Part shown: in pieces, positions 26,279 to 33,126 of the stretch
Numbering within the stretch: position 1 is the stretch's first letter
Layout: every line of letters begins with the position of its first letter
NCBI GenBank assembly: GCA_000687695.1
Contig: JHWZ01000020.1
Location: forward strand, 1-33,126
Origin: Lachnospiraceae bacterium P6B14
Lineage (GTDB): Bacteria; Bacillota; Clostridia; Lachnospirales; Lachnospiraceae
DNA length: 33,126 nucleotides
Reading direction: 5' to 3'
The notes under the pieces: generated by a model
The model's input: the letters and a program-made list of their open reading frames with translations, nothing else
Told to the model about the DNA's origin: nothing
Database searches by the model: none
Position numbers and translations under genes: made by a program

Positions 26279-26705
26279 TGGAGAAGTATTAGCATTGGTT
26301 GTCAGAGGGGATTATGATAGAGAAGGAATCACTTTTTTTACGCCTGATGATTATTCTCAACAGATTGCGTACATGCACCATCCGAAGGGTCATATTATAA
26401 TGCCTCATGTACATAACGAATTAAGAAGAGAGGTTTTATACACTAAAGAGACTATATTCATGAAAAAGGGACATATGCGGTGTGACCTGTATTCTGAAAT
26501 GAATGTTTATCAGGAGTCAATCCGTTTAGACGCAGGAGACGTGCTTCTATTGGTTTCGGGTGGACATGGTTTTGTGTGTGAGACGGAAACGGAGTTTTTT
26601 GAGATTAAACAAGGACCATATGCTGGTGATGGGGATAAGACGAGATTTGATCCGTATTGTGGCGAAGTAATTATAAGAAAAAGAAGAGAGGACAAAGATG
26701 AATAA
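26256..26705 (+). CDS. Small cupin-fold protein
   Basis: A 149-residue single-domain cupin, soluble. The start is GTG with AAGGGGG 9 bases upstream; an ATG at 26208 lies further inside the preceding gene and lacks such a site. Likely metal ligands are His51 and His53 in MPHVHN, with His104 in SGGHGF; a conserved-looking end is EIKQGPYAGDGDK. It overlaps both the glycosyltransferase before it (23 bases) and the aminotransferase after it (8 bases), which argues for a shared function. Cupins beside DegT aminotransferases can be sugar 3,4-ketoisomerases (FdtA/QdtA) or epimerases, but the sequence does not match those closely. The role is unknown. Confidence 0.82.
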   Translation: MEKIKSDDGEVLALVVRGDYDREGITFFTPDDYSQQIAYMHHPKGHIIMPHVHNELRREVLYTKETIFMKKGHMRCDLYSEMNVYQESIRLDAGDVLLLVSGGHGFVCETETEFFEIKQGPYAGDGDKTRFDPYCGEVIIRKRREDKDE

Positions 26706-27825
26706 GAAGAGAATACCTGTATGTGTCCCTATGCTTGATGGAAACGAATTAGAATATGTTTCGGATGCAGTGAGAACCGGGTGGATATCAAGTAGTGGAG
26801 AGTATGTAGAAAGATTTGAAAAATCGTTTGCAGAGTATTGTGGCTGCAAGCATGCGATTGCTGTAACAAACGGGACGGTTGCATTACATTTAGCTTTACT
26901 AGCATGTGGAATAGGGAAAGGCGATGAAGTAATAATACCTTCATTTACGATGATTTCATCTGCTTTTGCGATTTGTTATACCGGGGCTATGCCCATATTT
27001 GTTGATGTGGATCCAAAAACATGGGATATAGATGTTAATAAGATTGAGTCGAGTGTAACACCAAATACAAAGGCTATTATGCCGGTGCATGTTTTTGGGA
27101 ATCCTTGTGATATGGACGCTATTGTTGATATTTCAGAAAAACATGGCCTTTATATAGTTGAGGATGCAGCTGAGGCACATGGAGCCGAATATAAAGGGAG
27201 AAAAGTTGGAAGATTTTCTTCTGTGGGTGCATTTAGTTTTTTTGCAAATAAGAATATTACAACGGGAGAGGGAGGTATATGCGTTACAGATAATGATCTC
27301 ATGGATGAGCGGTGCAGATATTTTAAAAACCTGTGTTTTCCTGTGGGAGGGCCAAGGAACTACATCCATGAAGATATTGGATTTAATTACAGAATGAGTA
27401 ATCTTCATGCGGCTATTGGACTAGCGCAGGTAGAACTTGCAGATGTGTACAAAAAGAAACGGATAAAAAACCACAGGATATATGTGGAAAAACTAAGAGA
27501 TTGTCCTGGGATTGTTTTTCAGATGGATACAGAGTCTTCGCTGAATGTGAATTGGATGAATGCTGTTGTGGTTGATGAAAAAGAATTTGGAAGAAACAGA
27601 GATGAATTAGGAGACGAGCTTAGAAAAAGAGGTATTGAAACAAGAGTTTTGTTCAAGAGTATGGCAAGGCAACCATCTCTGAAAAAATATGGGTGCAATT
27701 GTGATGACAATTATCCGGTAACCGAGTGGTTGTCTGAGTGTGGATTGTATCTCCCTAGTGCTTCATCTCTGACATATGAAGAAGTATCTTATATATGTGA
27801 TTCAATTATTGAATGTGCAAGGTAG
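26698..27825 (+). CDS. DegT/DnrJ/EryC1 sugar aminotransferase (perosamine-synthase-like)
   Basis: A 375-residue PLP-dependent sugar aminotransferase. Motifs: TNGTVALHLAL (57-67), EDAAEAHGAEY (155-165), FSFFANKNITTGEGG with the Schiff-base Lys at about 185, and GFNYRMSNLHAAIGLAQ. The FFANKNITTGEGG form resembles GDP-perosamine synthase (Per/RfbE), which makes the 4-amino sugar from GDP-4-keto-6-deoxymannose. No GDP-mannose dehydratase gene is in the window, so the substrate must come from elsewhere or be a different 4-keto sugar. The gene starts inside the end of the cupin gene. It is the second aminotransferase of the locus and only distantly like the first. Confidence 0.92.
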   Translation: MNKKRIPVCVPMLDGNELEYVSDAVRTGWISSSGEYVERFEKSFAEYCGCKHAIAVTNGTVALHLALLACGIGKGDEVIIPSFTMISSAFAICYTGAMPIFVDVDPKTWDIDVNKIESSVTPNTKAIMPVHVFGNPCDMDAIVDISEKHGLYIVEDAAEAHGAEYKGRKVGRFSSVGAFSFFANKNITTGEGGICVTDNDLMDERCRYFKNLCFPVGGPRNYIHEDIGFNYRMSNLHAAIGLAQVELADVYKKKRIKNHRIYVEKLRDCPGIVFQMDTESSLNVNWMNAVVVDEKEFGRNRDELGDELRKRGIETRVLFKSMARQPSLKKYGCNCDDNYPVTEWLSECGLYLPSASSLTYEEVSYICDSIIECAR

Positions 27826-27842
27826 ATGGAAGGAGAGTTGAG

Positions 27843-28781
27843 ATGAGTTTAAAAAGGATGATAAAAAACGAAATAAAAAGGGTGAGATATCAAGAGAGTT
27901 CTTCGCATGATATTGATAAACTAGCATTGGCAGAAATAATGTTGGGTATCAAAATGAATCTATGGGACTCTGATAAGTTGAGATTTACACCTGAGAATTG
28001 GGGGGAGTATGGCTTTAAAGCTTTTTCGCAGAATAATGAGGATGGTTTGCTTCAGTATATTATTCATCATACAAAAATACAGAATGAGACATTCATTGAA
28101 TTTGGTGTAGAGAGTTATAATGAATCAAATACCAGGTTTTTATTGTTACATAATTGTTGGTCGGGTTATATTCTGGATTGTTCCAAGGAGTATATGAAGA
28201 ATGTAAAAAAAGAGTGGTATTATTGGCGTCGAAATATTAATAGTAAAGTTGCTTTTATTACTAAAGATAATATCAATAGATTACTATCCGAGTCGGGATT
28301 TGACAAAAAAGTTGGTTTGTTGTCAATTGATATTGACGGGAATGATTATTGGATTCTCAAGAGCATAAATGAATATGACCCAACAATAGTAATATGTGAG
28401 TACAATTGCATATTTGGTTCGAAAGAGAGTGTATCAATACCATATAGCGACTCTTTTATTAGGTCGAAGGGCCATTATTCTAATCTTTATTGGGGTGCTT
28501 CTCTTAAAGCGTTTTTAGATCTTCTGAGTGGGAGGGGTTATAAGCTTGTTTGTTTAAATAATATTAGAAATAATGCATTTTTTGTAAAAAAAGGATTGTG
28601 TGATTTGCCAGAGATTTCAATCGACGATGTTTGGAAAGAGGGTATATATAATGAAACGAGGGGTGAGGGTGGAGAACTAACGTATTTGCCAATAAATATG
28701 GGCAGAAAACTGATTTCGAGTCTTCCGGTGATTGATGTAAACACAGGGAAAATGAAAAGGGTTAAAGACATATTGCTATGA
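27843..28781 (+). CDS. FkbM-like methyltransferase-fold protein
   Basis: A 312-residue soluble protein resembling a group of FkbM-related SAM-dependent methyltransferases in glycan loci. The first conserved block is FIEFGVESYNESNTRFLLL (84-102), in place of the usual GxG-type SAM loop. The second is LLSIDIDGNDYWILKSI (159-175), and CEYNCIFGSKESVSIPY follows. The ATG start has AAGGAGA 8 bases upstream. If active, it would O-methylate a sugar; it might instead act on another group. The family call is from remembered motif patterns and is moderate. A second, unrelated methyltransferase follows directly. Confidence 0.8.
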   Translation: MSLKRMIKNEIKRVRYQESSSHDIDKLALAEIMLGIKMNLWDSDKLRFTPENWGEYGFKAFSQNNEDGLLQYIIHHTKIQNETFIEFGVESYNESNTRFLLLHNCWSGYILDCSKEYMKNVKKEWYYWRRNINSKVAFITKDNINRLLSESGFDKKVGLLSIDIDGNDYWILKSINEYDPTIVICEYNCIFGSKESVSIPYSDSFIRSKGHYSNLYWGASLKAFLDLLSGRGYKLVCLNNIRNNAFFVKKGLCDLPEISIDDVWKEGIYNETRGEGGELTYLPINMGRKLISSLPVIDVNTGKMKRVKDILL

Positions 28782-28813
28782 TGTGAGAGAGTTAAAGAAA
28801 GGATTTGTATAAA

Positions 28814-29560
28814 ATGGAAGCATTTAACGATTATGGCAAATACTATGATTTATTATATCAAGAAAAGGAATATGAACTTGAGGCTGGACAGGTTCATAAA
28901 CTGATTCAAAAATATAGTGTAAATAGAGTCAAATCAATAATCGACATCGGATGTGGAACTGGGAGGCATGACTATACACTAAGCAAATATGGATATAAAC
29001 TAATGGGGATTGACATGTCTGAAACAATGGTGGAGATTGCAAAAAAGCGCGGGGGGGGGCGTTATGTTGTTGCTGATGCAAGAACGTTTAGAGTAGATAA
29101 TTCATTTGATGCGGCGATTTCTCTTTTTCATGTGATTAGTTATATAAACAACAATCAAGATTTATTAAAAGCATTTCAGTCAATCAGAGAGGCGGTTTGC
29201 TATGATTCCATATTTGTTTTTTCGGCATGGTATGGTTTTGGGGTATTAACAGATCTTCCTGAAACCCGATACAAGGAAGTTGAGGATGATAATATACGAA
29301 TCATGAGAATTGCAGAGCCTGTTCTTCATAATGACCAGAATGTTGTTGATGTAAACTATACCATTCAAATAGTTGATAAGAATACTGCGAAAACAAATCG
29401 TATAAAAGAGAAGCACTGTATGAGATATTTTTTTAAGCCTGAAATCGAATTGATGTTAGATATATCGGGATTTAGATTGATTGATGTGCTTGATGAAAAA
29501 ACACTGGGCAAACTGGATTGTTCTTCGTGGACATGCTATTTTGTAGCCAGAGCAATTTGA
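28814..29560 (+). CDS. Class I SAM-dependent methyltransferase
   Basis: A 248-residue class I methyltransferase. Motif I is IIDIGCGTGRHD (42-53), the acidic ribose-binding strand is LMGIDMSETMV (63-73), and post-motifs VVADARTF and FDAAISLFHVISYI follow. AAAGGA about 10 bases upstream favours ATG 28814; a TTG at 28805 is only a few bases from that site. A tract of nine G (29051-29059) encodes Gly80-82 at the surface between motifs. A slip of one base either way truncates the protein after about 85-95 residues. It probably methylates a sugar of the glycan, so slippage would switch methylation on and off. Confidence 0.9.
   Translation: MEAFNDYGKYYDLLYQEKEYELEAGQVHKLIQKYSVNRVKSIIDIGCGTGRHDYTLSKYGYKLMGIDMSETMVEIAKKRGGGRYVVADARTFRVDNSFDAAISLFHVISYINNNQDLLKAFQSIREAVCYDSIFVFSAWYGFGVLTDLPETRYKEVEDDNIRIMRIAEPVLHNDQNVVDVNYTIQIVDKNTAKTNRIKEKHCMRYFFKPEIELMLDISGFRLIDVLDEKTLGKLDCSSWTCYFVARAI
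29051..29059 (+). repeat. G9 homopolymer in the methyltransferase gene
   Basis: Nine consecutive G read CGC-GGG-GGG-GGG-CGT (Arg-Gly-Gly-Gly-Arg) in frame. With ten G a TGA follows after about five codons; with eight G a TAG follows after about a dozen. In an AT-rich gene such a tract is unexpected by chance. It has the form of a slipped-strand phase-variation site. Confidence 0.85.
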
Positions 29561-29623
29561 TTCTAACAAATATAAAAGATGTTGTTTTTTGAGGTAGATG
29601 TAATATCAAGATAAGGATTTAAT

Positions 29624-30559
29624 ATGAATTATGCACCGGTGGCTGTTTTTGTTTATAATAGACTAGATCATACTAAACGAACTATAGAAGCATTGCTCAA
29701 TAATGAGTTGGCTGAAAAAAGTGATATATTTGTGTTTTCCGATGGACCGAAGTATGGAGATGAGGATAGAGTTAATTGTATTAGGGAGTATTTAAAGGGG
29801 GTACACGGGTTTGGCTCCATAACAATTATCGAACGAGGTAATAATTGGGGTCTATCTAGGAATATAGTTTCAGGAGTATCTCAATTGTCTGAAATGTACG
29901 GAAGAGTAATTGTTATTGAAGATGATATAATCACGTCGCCTTTGTTCCTGACATATATGAATACATCTTTGGAGATTTATGAAAACGATTTGGATGTCAT
30001 GTGTGTTTCTGGATGTTCATATTTGAAATTATACTTGAAAGAATTCCCCCAAGTGTTTTTTGTAAAAGGTAAAGGCGAGTGTTGGGGCTGGGCAACATGG
30101 CGTAGAGCATGGGAGAAATATTACAAGAATCCCGGTGATATTATTAAAAGAATGAGTTTGCGTGAGGCAATTAGATTTGATGCCGAGGGGGGATTTATTC
30201 AAGTAATGTTGAATTATCTTGGATTGATGGATACATGGGCGGTTTTTTGGGATTATTGTATTTATGAGAATTCTGGCAAATGTCTGCATGTAAGAGATTC
30301 TCTTGTTTGCAATATTGGTTTTGATGGAAGCGGAGACCACTGTGGTGATGGAGGATTCTCGTTTGATATCAATACACCATGTGATAACGAATCTATATTG
30401 AGCTATTTAAAGAAGACAAAGTATAATTCTGAAATAGATAAATTGTATACAAAGGCTATAAAAAAACACTTTAAAACAGGTGTTATTCGTCGAAGTGTTC
30501 ATTGCATAAGATGGCTAAAACTATATTATAAGTGCATAAAAAGAATAAAAAGTGAATGA
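29624..30559 (+). CDS. GT2-like (GT-A fold) glycosyltransferase
   Basis: A 311-residue protein resembling GT-A-fold glycosyltransferases. The N-terminus APVAVFVYNRLDHTKRTIEAL is the nucleotide-binding start. FSDGP (about 39-43) and VIVIEDDI (94-101) give the acidic metal-binding cluster. GKGECWGWATWRRAW near 150 is a conserved acceptor-side block in this group. The C-terminal tail is basic (KKHFKTGVIRR to KRIKSE), possibly for membrane contact. AAGGAT about 6 bases upstream supports the ATG. It differs from the GT4 enzymes of the locus and uses an inverting mechanism if it is true GT2. The transferred sugar is unknown. Confidence 0.85.
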   Translation: MNYAPVAVFVYNRLDHTKRTIEALLNNELAEKSDIFVFSDGPKYGDEDRVNCIREYLKGVHGFGSITIIERGNNWGLSRNIVSGVSQLSEMYGRVIVIEDDIITSPLFLTYMNTSLEIYENDLDVMCVSGCSYLKLYLKEFPQVFFVKGKGECWGWATWRRAWEKYYKNPGDIIKRMSLREAIRFDAEGGFIQVMLNYLGLMDTWAVFWDYCIYENSGKCLHVRDSLVCNIGFDGSGDHCGDGGFSFDINTPCDNESILSYLKKTKYNSEIDKLYTKAIKKHFKTGVIRRSVHCIRWLKLYYKCIKRIKSE

Positions 30560-30595
30560 AAACATTTGTTTTGATTTCATGTATGGAGGAGTCTA

Positions 30596-31573
30596 ATGAT
30601 AACAGAGTCGGAATTTGAACGATTAAAATCGGAATATAATCGTCTTAACGATACATTTTGTGATATCGTTTGTTTTCATGTTGGATGTGTAGCTGGATTT
30701 CATTCCGAAGTTGACGCGATGATGCAATGCATGTTATGGTGTTTTTCTCGTAGGATAAGATTTGTGTTGTATGCTGATGATGCAAATTTTGCCGGAGGAA
30801 ATGGATGGAGTGAGTTTTTTATGCCGTTTTGCGAATTGAATCACTCAACTTTAAACAAGAGTTTTAACAGAAGGAACAAGCTTTCTATTTCTGCAATCAT
30901 TAGAAAACCTTTCTTGATTTTTGAACCTATTGTTCGTATTTATATGAAAAAAAAGTATGGTATTAAATATTTGACCCAGGATGTTTTTGATAAAGCGATA
31001 GATAGAAGAGTATCACAAACAGAAGTTGTTTTATGGGATTTGTTTAGTATTAATGGATGCACTCTTGATGAATTTGGGAAAATAAGTTGTCTAGCAATGC
31101 GGTATAATAGAATAACATTGGAAGAGATGAATATTCGAATTGAATCTATTCATTTACCTAAAATCTTTTATTCTACACAATTAAGGGGGGGGGATAAGAT
31201 AACGGAGGTCGAATGCTTGCATTCGGTCGAAGACACTATACAGAGAATTGAGACGTCTGATATATATAATTCGGAATGTAGGGCTGTTTTTGTTCTTTCA
31301 GATGACTATAGACTCATAGAAGTAATGCGAGAGTTACGACCTAAATGGAGTATATATACTTTGACTAGGCCAGATGAAACTGGTTACTACAATTTTTCAT
31401 TTCAAAAAAAATCTTGGGATGAAAAAAGAAATGAAATGATTAAACTGTTTTCAATGGTTGAGATTTGTTTAAACTCTATATGTCACTTTGGAAATGGACA
31501 AAGTTGCTTAAACAATTATATACGATCGATGAGACTTGGAGACGGATATGTTGACTTGTTCAATGAATACTAG
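30596..31573 (+). CDS. GT23/O-FucT-like putative fucosyltransferase
   Basis: A 325-residue protein with the layout of the alpha-1,6-fucosyltransferase/NodZ (GT23) group, by remembered motif order. GFHSEVDAMMQCMLWC (34-49) matches the 'G...Q' start. STQLRGGDKITEVE (193-206) matches the family HxRxxDK donor loop. VFVLSDDYRLIEVM (231-244) matches the following strand. SICHFGNGQSCLNNYIRSM (294-312) matches the C-terminal SQ-type motif. The first loop His is replaced by Gln, and RGG replaces the more usual RRx. A G9 tract encodes exactly that Arg-Gly-Gly. GGAGG about 6-7 bases upstream fixes the ATG. GDP-fucose is the expected donor. The call is moderate because overall identity is clearly low. 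Confidence 0.75.
   Translation: MITESEFERLKSEYNRLNDTFCDIVCFHVGCVAGFHSEVDAMMQCMLWCFSRRIRFVLYADDANFAGGNGWSEFFMPFCELNHSTLNKSFNRRNKLSISAIIRKPFLIFEPIVRIYMKKKYGIKYLTQDVFDKAIDRRVSQTEVVLWDLFSINGCTLDEFGKISCLAMRYNRITLEEMNIRIESIHLPKIFYSTQLRGGDKITEVECLHSVEDTIQRIETSDIYNSECRAVFVLSDDYRLIEVMRELRPKWSIYTLTRPDETGYYNFSFQKKSWDEKRNEMIKLFSMVEICLNSICHFGNGQSCLNNYIRSMRLGDGYVDLFNEY
31185..31193 (+). repeat. G9 homopolymer in the donor-binding loop of the GT23-like gene
   Basis: Nine G read A-GG GGG GGG G-AT, encoding Arg-Gly-Gly-Asp in frame. With ten G the next codons are GGA TAA, an immediate stop. With eight G they are ATA AGA TAA, a stop after two codons. Slippage would therefore remove the last third of the enzyme, including part of the donor site. 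Confidence 0.85.
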
Positions 31574-31591
31574 TATTTTTGGAGGGTGAAA

Positions 31592-32470
31592 ATGATTATT
31601 GCATTTGATGGTATGCTTGGTAATCAATTATTTCAGTATGCTTTTTTTCTGCGAATAAAGCATAGATATCCTGAATATAATGTAACAATGGATAGGGACT
31701 ACATTGATAAGATTGAAATGGAGTGGCCTTGTATAGAAAGAGCGTTTGATGTAGAAATCCCGTATTGTAGTTCGCGAGATCGTATTAAGAGTGTAAAAAC
31801 CTTGAAATATGTTCCTTCGAGGATTAGTTCAAAACTTGGATACCCGAAATATGGGGCAAATGTTTTGGTTGAAAACGAGATAAATGGACGACAAATTGAT
31901 AAAGAAAAGAAAATAAATGAGAATAGTTATCTTTTGGGCTATTGGCAGAGCGAATCATTTTTTTATGATGCAAAGGAGGAAGTTCTGGAAAAACTAAGAT
32001 TTAGAAGAATAAATGATAGCCTTAATCTAACAACCATTGAAGAAATCAATGATTCAGAGTCAGTTGCTGTGCATATAAGAAGAACAGATTATCTTTCTTT
32101 GGATGGGATGAGGCAGTATAAGTGTTTGCAGAATACAAAGTATTATAAAAATGCCTTTGATAAGATTTTTAAAGATTCTGATAAGTGTAAGGTGTTTGTT
32201 TTTTCTGACGACATAGAATGGTGCAAGAAATACTTTATTGACGAAAGATTTGAATTTAGGTATATAGGTTTTAACACCGGCCTTGATTCGTGGAAGGATT
32301 TGTATTTAATGAGTATATGTGATAAATGCATTATTGCAAATTCTTCATTTTCCTGGTGGGGAGCGTATCTTAACGAAAAACAGGACATTTACGTTCCTGA
32401 TTATATTGGCGAACACTCTATAATGTACCCGGATTATTATCCTGAAAGATGGAAAAGAATAAGCATATAA
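31592..32470 (+). CDS. GT11 family alpha-1,2-fucosyltransferase-like protein
   Basis: A 292-residue glycosyltransferase of family GT11. The family N-terminus GMLGNQLFQYAF (7-18) is clear, as are the GDP-fucose-binding motif HIRRTDY (161-167), KVFVFSDD (200-207) and the C-terminal motif IIANSSFSWWGAYL (247-260). It is expected to transfer L-fucose in alpha-1,2 linkage from GDP-fucose in the cytoplasm. GGAGG 6 bases upstream favours ATG 31592 over GTG 31586. It is the last gene of the rightward series. It follows a GT23-like gene, so the glycan may carry two fucose-type residues or one at a time. No GDP-fucose synthesis genes are in the window. Confidence 0.93.
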   Translation: MIIAFDGMLGNQLFQYAFFLRIKHRYPEYNVTMDRDYIDKIEMEWPCIERAFDVEIPYCSSRDRIKSVKTLKYVPSRISSKLGYPKYGANVLVENEINGRQIDKEKKINENSYLLGYWQSESFFYDAKEEVLEKLRFRRINDSLNLTTIEEINDSESVAVHIRRTDYLSLDGMRQYKCLQNTKYYKNAFDKIFKDSDKCKVFVFSDDIEWCKKYFIDERFEFRYIGFNTGLDSWKDLYLMSICDKCIIANSSFSWWGAYLNEKQDIYVPDYIGEHSIMYPDYYPERWKRISI

Positions 32471-32868
32471 TGATGACTTCTGCGATATGGTGTGTCATTG
32501 GCTAGAAAACAGTGATAAAGTCTAGTTTAAGTGAATCAAGTATTGAGATCAACACACAGATTCTATCTCCGCCATTGCAGATCCTCAATATTTTGACAAG
32601 ATTACCTGCTACATCATCAAGTTCGCTTTCGGATGCTAGTCCATCTTCTGAGATACCCAATTTAGTAGATGTTTCATATGATGGCGGTGGTATACACGTG
32701 TTGAGTCAATCAAACTGAAATGAGTACTGTGGTCGCAGTTTCTGAGTTTAGTAAATTGTATATAAAAAAAGACTAACTATTAAATGTCAAGAGGAAATTA
32801 AAAAAATTTTGATAAAAATGCAGAAATGTATTTTTATAGATTTGATCTTTGAAAACTGCATGGCAAAC
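32471..32868. other. Gene-poor region between glycan locus and IS110 element
   Basis: About 400 bases hold no convincing gene. Two overlapping open stretches exist: a 68-codon GTG-started frame on the plus strand (32512-32718), rich in Ser, Leu and Pro, and a stop-free 67-codon stretch on the minus strand (32502-32705) with no ATG, GTG or ribosome binding site. The latter has a more protein-like, acidic composition and could be a remnant of a lost gene. The part from 32750 to 32850 is very AT-rich. I see no clear terminator for the glycan operon here. Confidence 0.5.
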
Positions 32869-32890
32869 AGAGCATCTGAACAGATGCTCT
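32869..32890. repeat. Perfect inverted repeat near the IS110 element end
   Basis: AGAGCATCTG and CAGATGCTCT face each other with only two bases between them, giving a stem of about nine pairs and a tetraloop. It lies 24 bases beyond the stop codon of the transposase gene. No T-run follows on either strand, so it is not a standard terminator. It may be part of the non-coding end of the insertion sequence. Confidence 0.7.
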
Positions 32891-32914
32891 CAGAAAAGGT
32901 ATAGAGAGGCAAGA

Positions 32915-33126
32915 CTATCCTCGATATGCTTCGCCTGTCATCTCCATACGGTAGATAGTACGAACGAGCTTTTTGGCAGCATGGGATATCGCCACGTTGT
33001 AATGCTTACCTTCAGCGCGCTTCTTGGATAGGTAATTTCTAAACTCAGGAGTATACATACAGACAAACTTTGTGGCATTTATTATAGCGTACCGCAGGTA
33101 TCTGGATCCTCGCTTCTCCATATGTG
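32915..33126 (-). CDS. IS110-family transposase, C-terminal part (runs off the window)
   Basis: The minus-strand frame is open to the right edge and ends with a stop at 32915-32917; only about 70 residues are visible. KRGSRYLRYAIINATKFV, the following 'YTPEFRNYLSKKRAEGKHY' and the HAAKKLVRTIYRM segment are the conserved C-terminal part of IS110-family transposases (Transposase_20 domain with the catalytic Ser region elsewhere). The end GEAYRG fits a normal C-terminus, so the gene is probably intact at this side. The N-terminal DEDD half lies outside the window. IS110-group elements move by a DEDD recombinase guided by a structured RNA made from the element's non-coding end. Confidence 0.88.
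   Translation of the reverse strand, partial: HMEKRGSRYLRYAIINATKFVCMYTPEFRNYLSKKRAEGKHYNVAISHAAKKLVRTIYRMEMTGEAYRG

Larger units (their letters stand above)
32869..33126 (-). mobile_element. Partial IS110-family insertion sequence
   Basis: This covers the visible transposase end and the inverted repeat beyond it. The outer boundary of the element cannot be fixed, because IS110 elements lack long terminal inverted repeats and no second copy is present. It marks the right flank of the glycan locus and could have helped mobilise it. Confidence 0.6.

Noticed and set aside
32512-32718. A 68-codon plus-strand frame after the GT11 gene.
   Set aside because: It starts with GTG without a ribosome binding site, has simple Ser/Pro/Leu composition and overlaps an opposite stop-free stretch; neither can be supported as a gene.
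1-33126. CRISPR arrays, tRNA or rRNA genes.
   Set aside because: No spaced direct repeats, cloverleaf-type sequences or rRNA-like stretches were seen on reading.

Overview
The window is most likely from a low-to-mid GC Gram-positive member of the Clostridia, probably Lachnospiraceae. This rests on strong AGGAGG-type ribosome binding sites, several TTG/GTG starts, secreted proteins with Lys/Val-rich Ig-like domains of a kind common in that family, and the overall gene repertoire. I ran no database search, so the taxon is an inference.

Left edge (1-3598, minus strand): two secreted proteins share an N-terminal Lys/Val-rich Ig-like domain. The 813-residue one (1157-3598) has a strong ribosome binding site and a mature part without cysteine, as in S-layer-type proteins. 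A rho-independent terminator (1107-1140) separates it from the smaller one (65-1087). A short divergent region (3599-3890) holds an exact consensus sigma-70 promoter (TTGACA, 17 bases, TATAAT) firing rightward.

Main body (3891-32470, plus strand): a 28.6-kb run of 22 collinear genes, with small gaps or overlaps and no convincing internal terminator, encodes a surface-glycan system. First come a large Wzy_C/O-antigen-ligase-type membrane protein and a PglF/FlaA1-like membrane module without its catalytic dehydratase domain, then a PglE-like aminotransferase, a DUF2806-like gene of unknown role, a PglC-like initiating phosphoglycosyl transferase and a PglD-like acetyltransferase. This is the bacillosamine type of chain initiation. 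Next (11064-19953) is a block of GT4, heparinase II/III-like protein, UDP-ManNAc dehydrogenase, two-domain oxidoreductase, CapK/PaaK-like adenylating enzyme and CapA-like metallophosphatase. It looks like a uronic-acid-handling module. Then come GT4, Wzx flippase, Wzy polymerase, two more GT4 enzymes, a cupin plus perosamine-synthase-like aminotransferase, two methyltransferase-type proteins, a GT2-like enzyme and two different fucosyltransferase-type enzymes (GT23-like and GT11).

Right edge (32471-33126): about 400 bases without a convincing gene, a tight inverted repeat, and the C-terminal end of an IS110-family transposase on the minus strand, running off the window.

How it fits together: soluble enzymes build activated sugars, PglC loads the first sugar on a lipid carrier, the glycosyltransferases extend it, Wzx flips it, Wzy polymerises it, and the first Wzy_C protein could transfer it to an acceptor, possibly the neighbouring surface protein. 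Base composition falls from about 50-55% GC in single lines near 4.7-7.5 kb to about 32-37% in lines near 8.6 and 21.4 kb, suggesting a mosaic origin. Two G9 tracts, each in frame and each positioned so that a one-base slip truncates the protein, suggest phase-variable glycan decoration.
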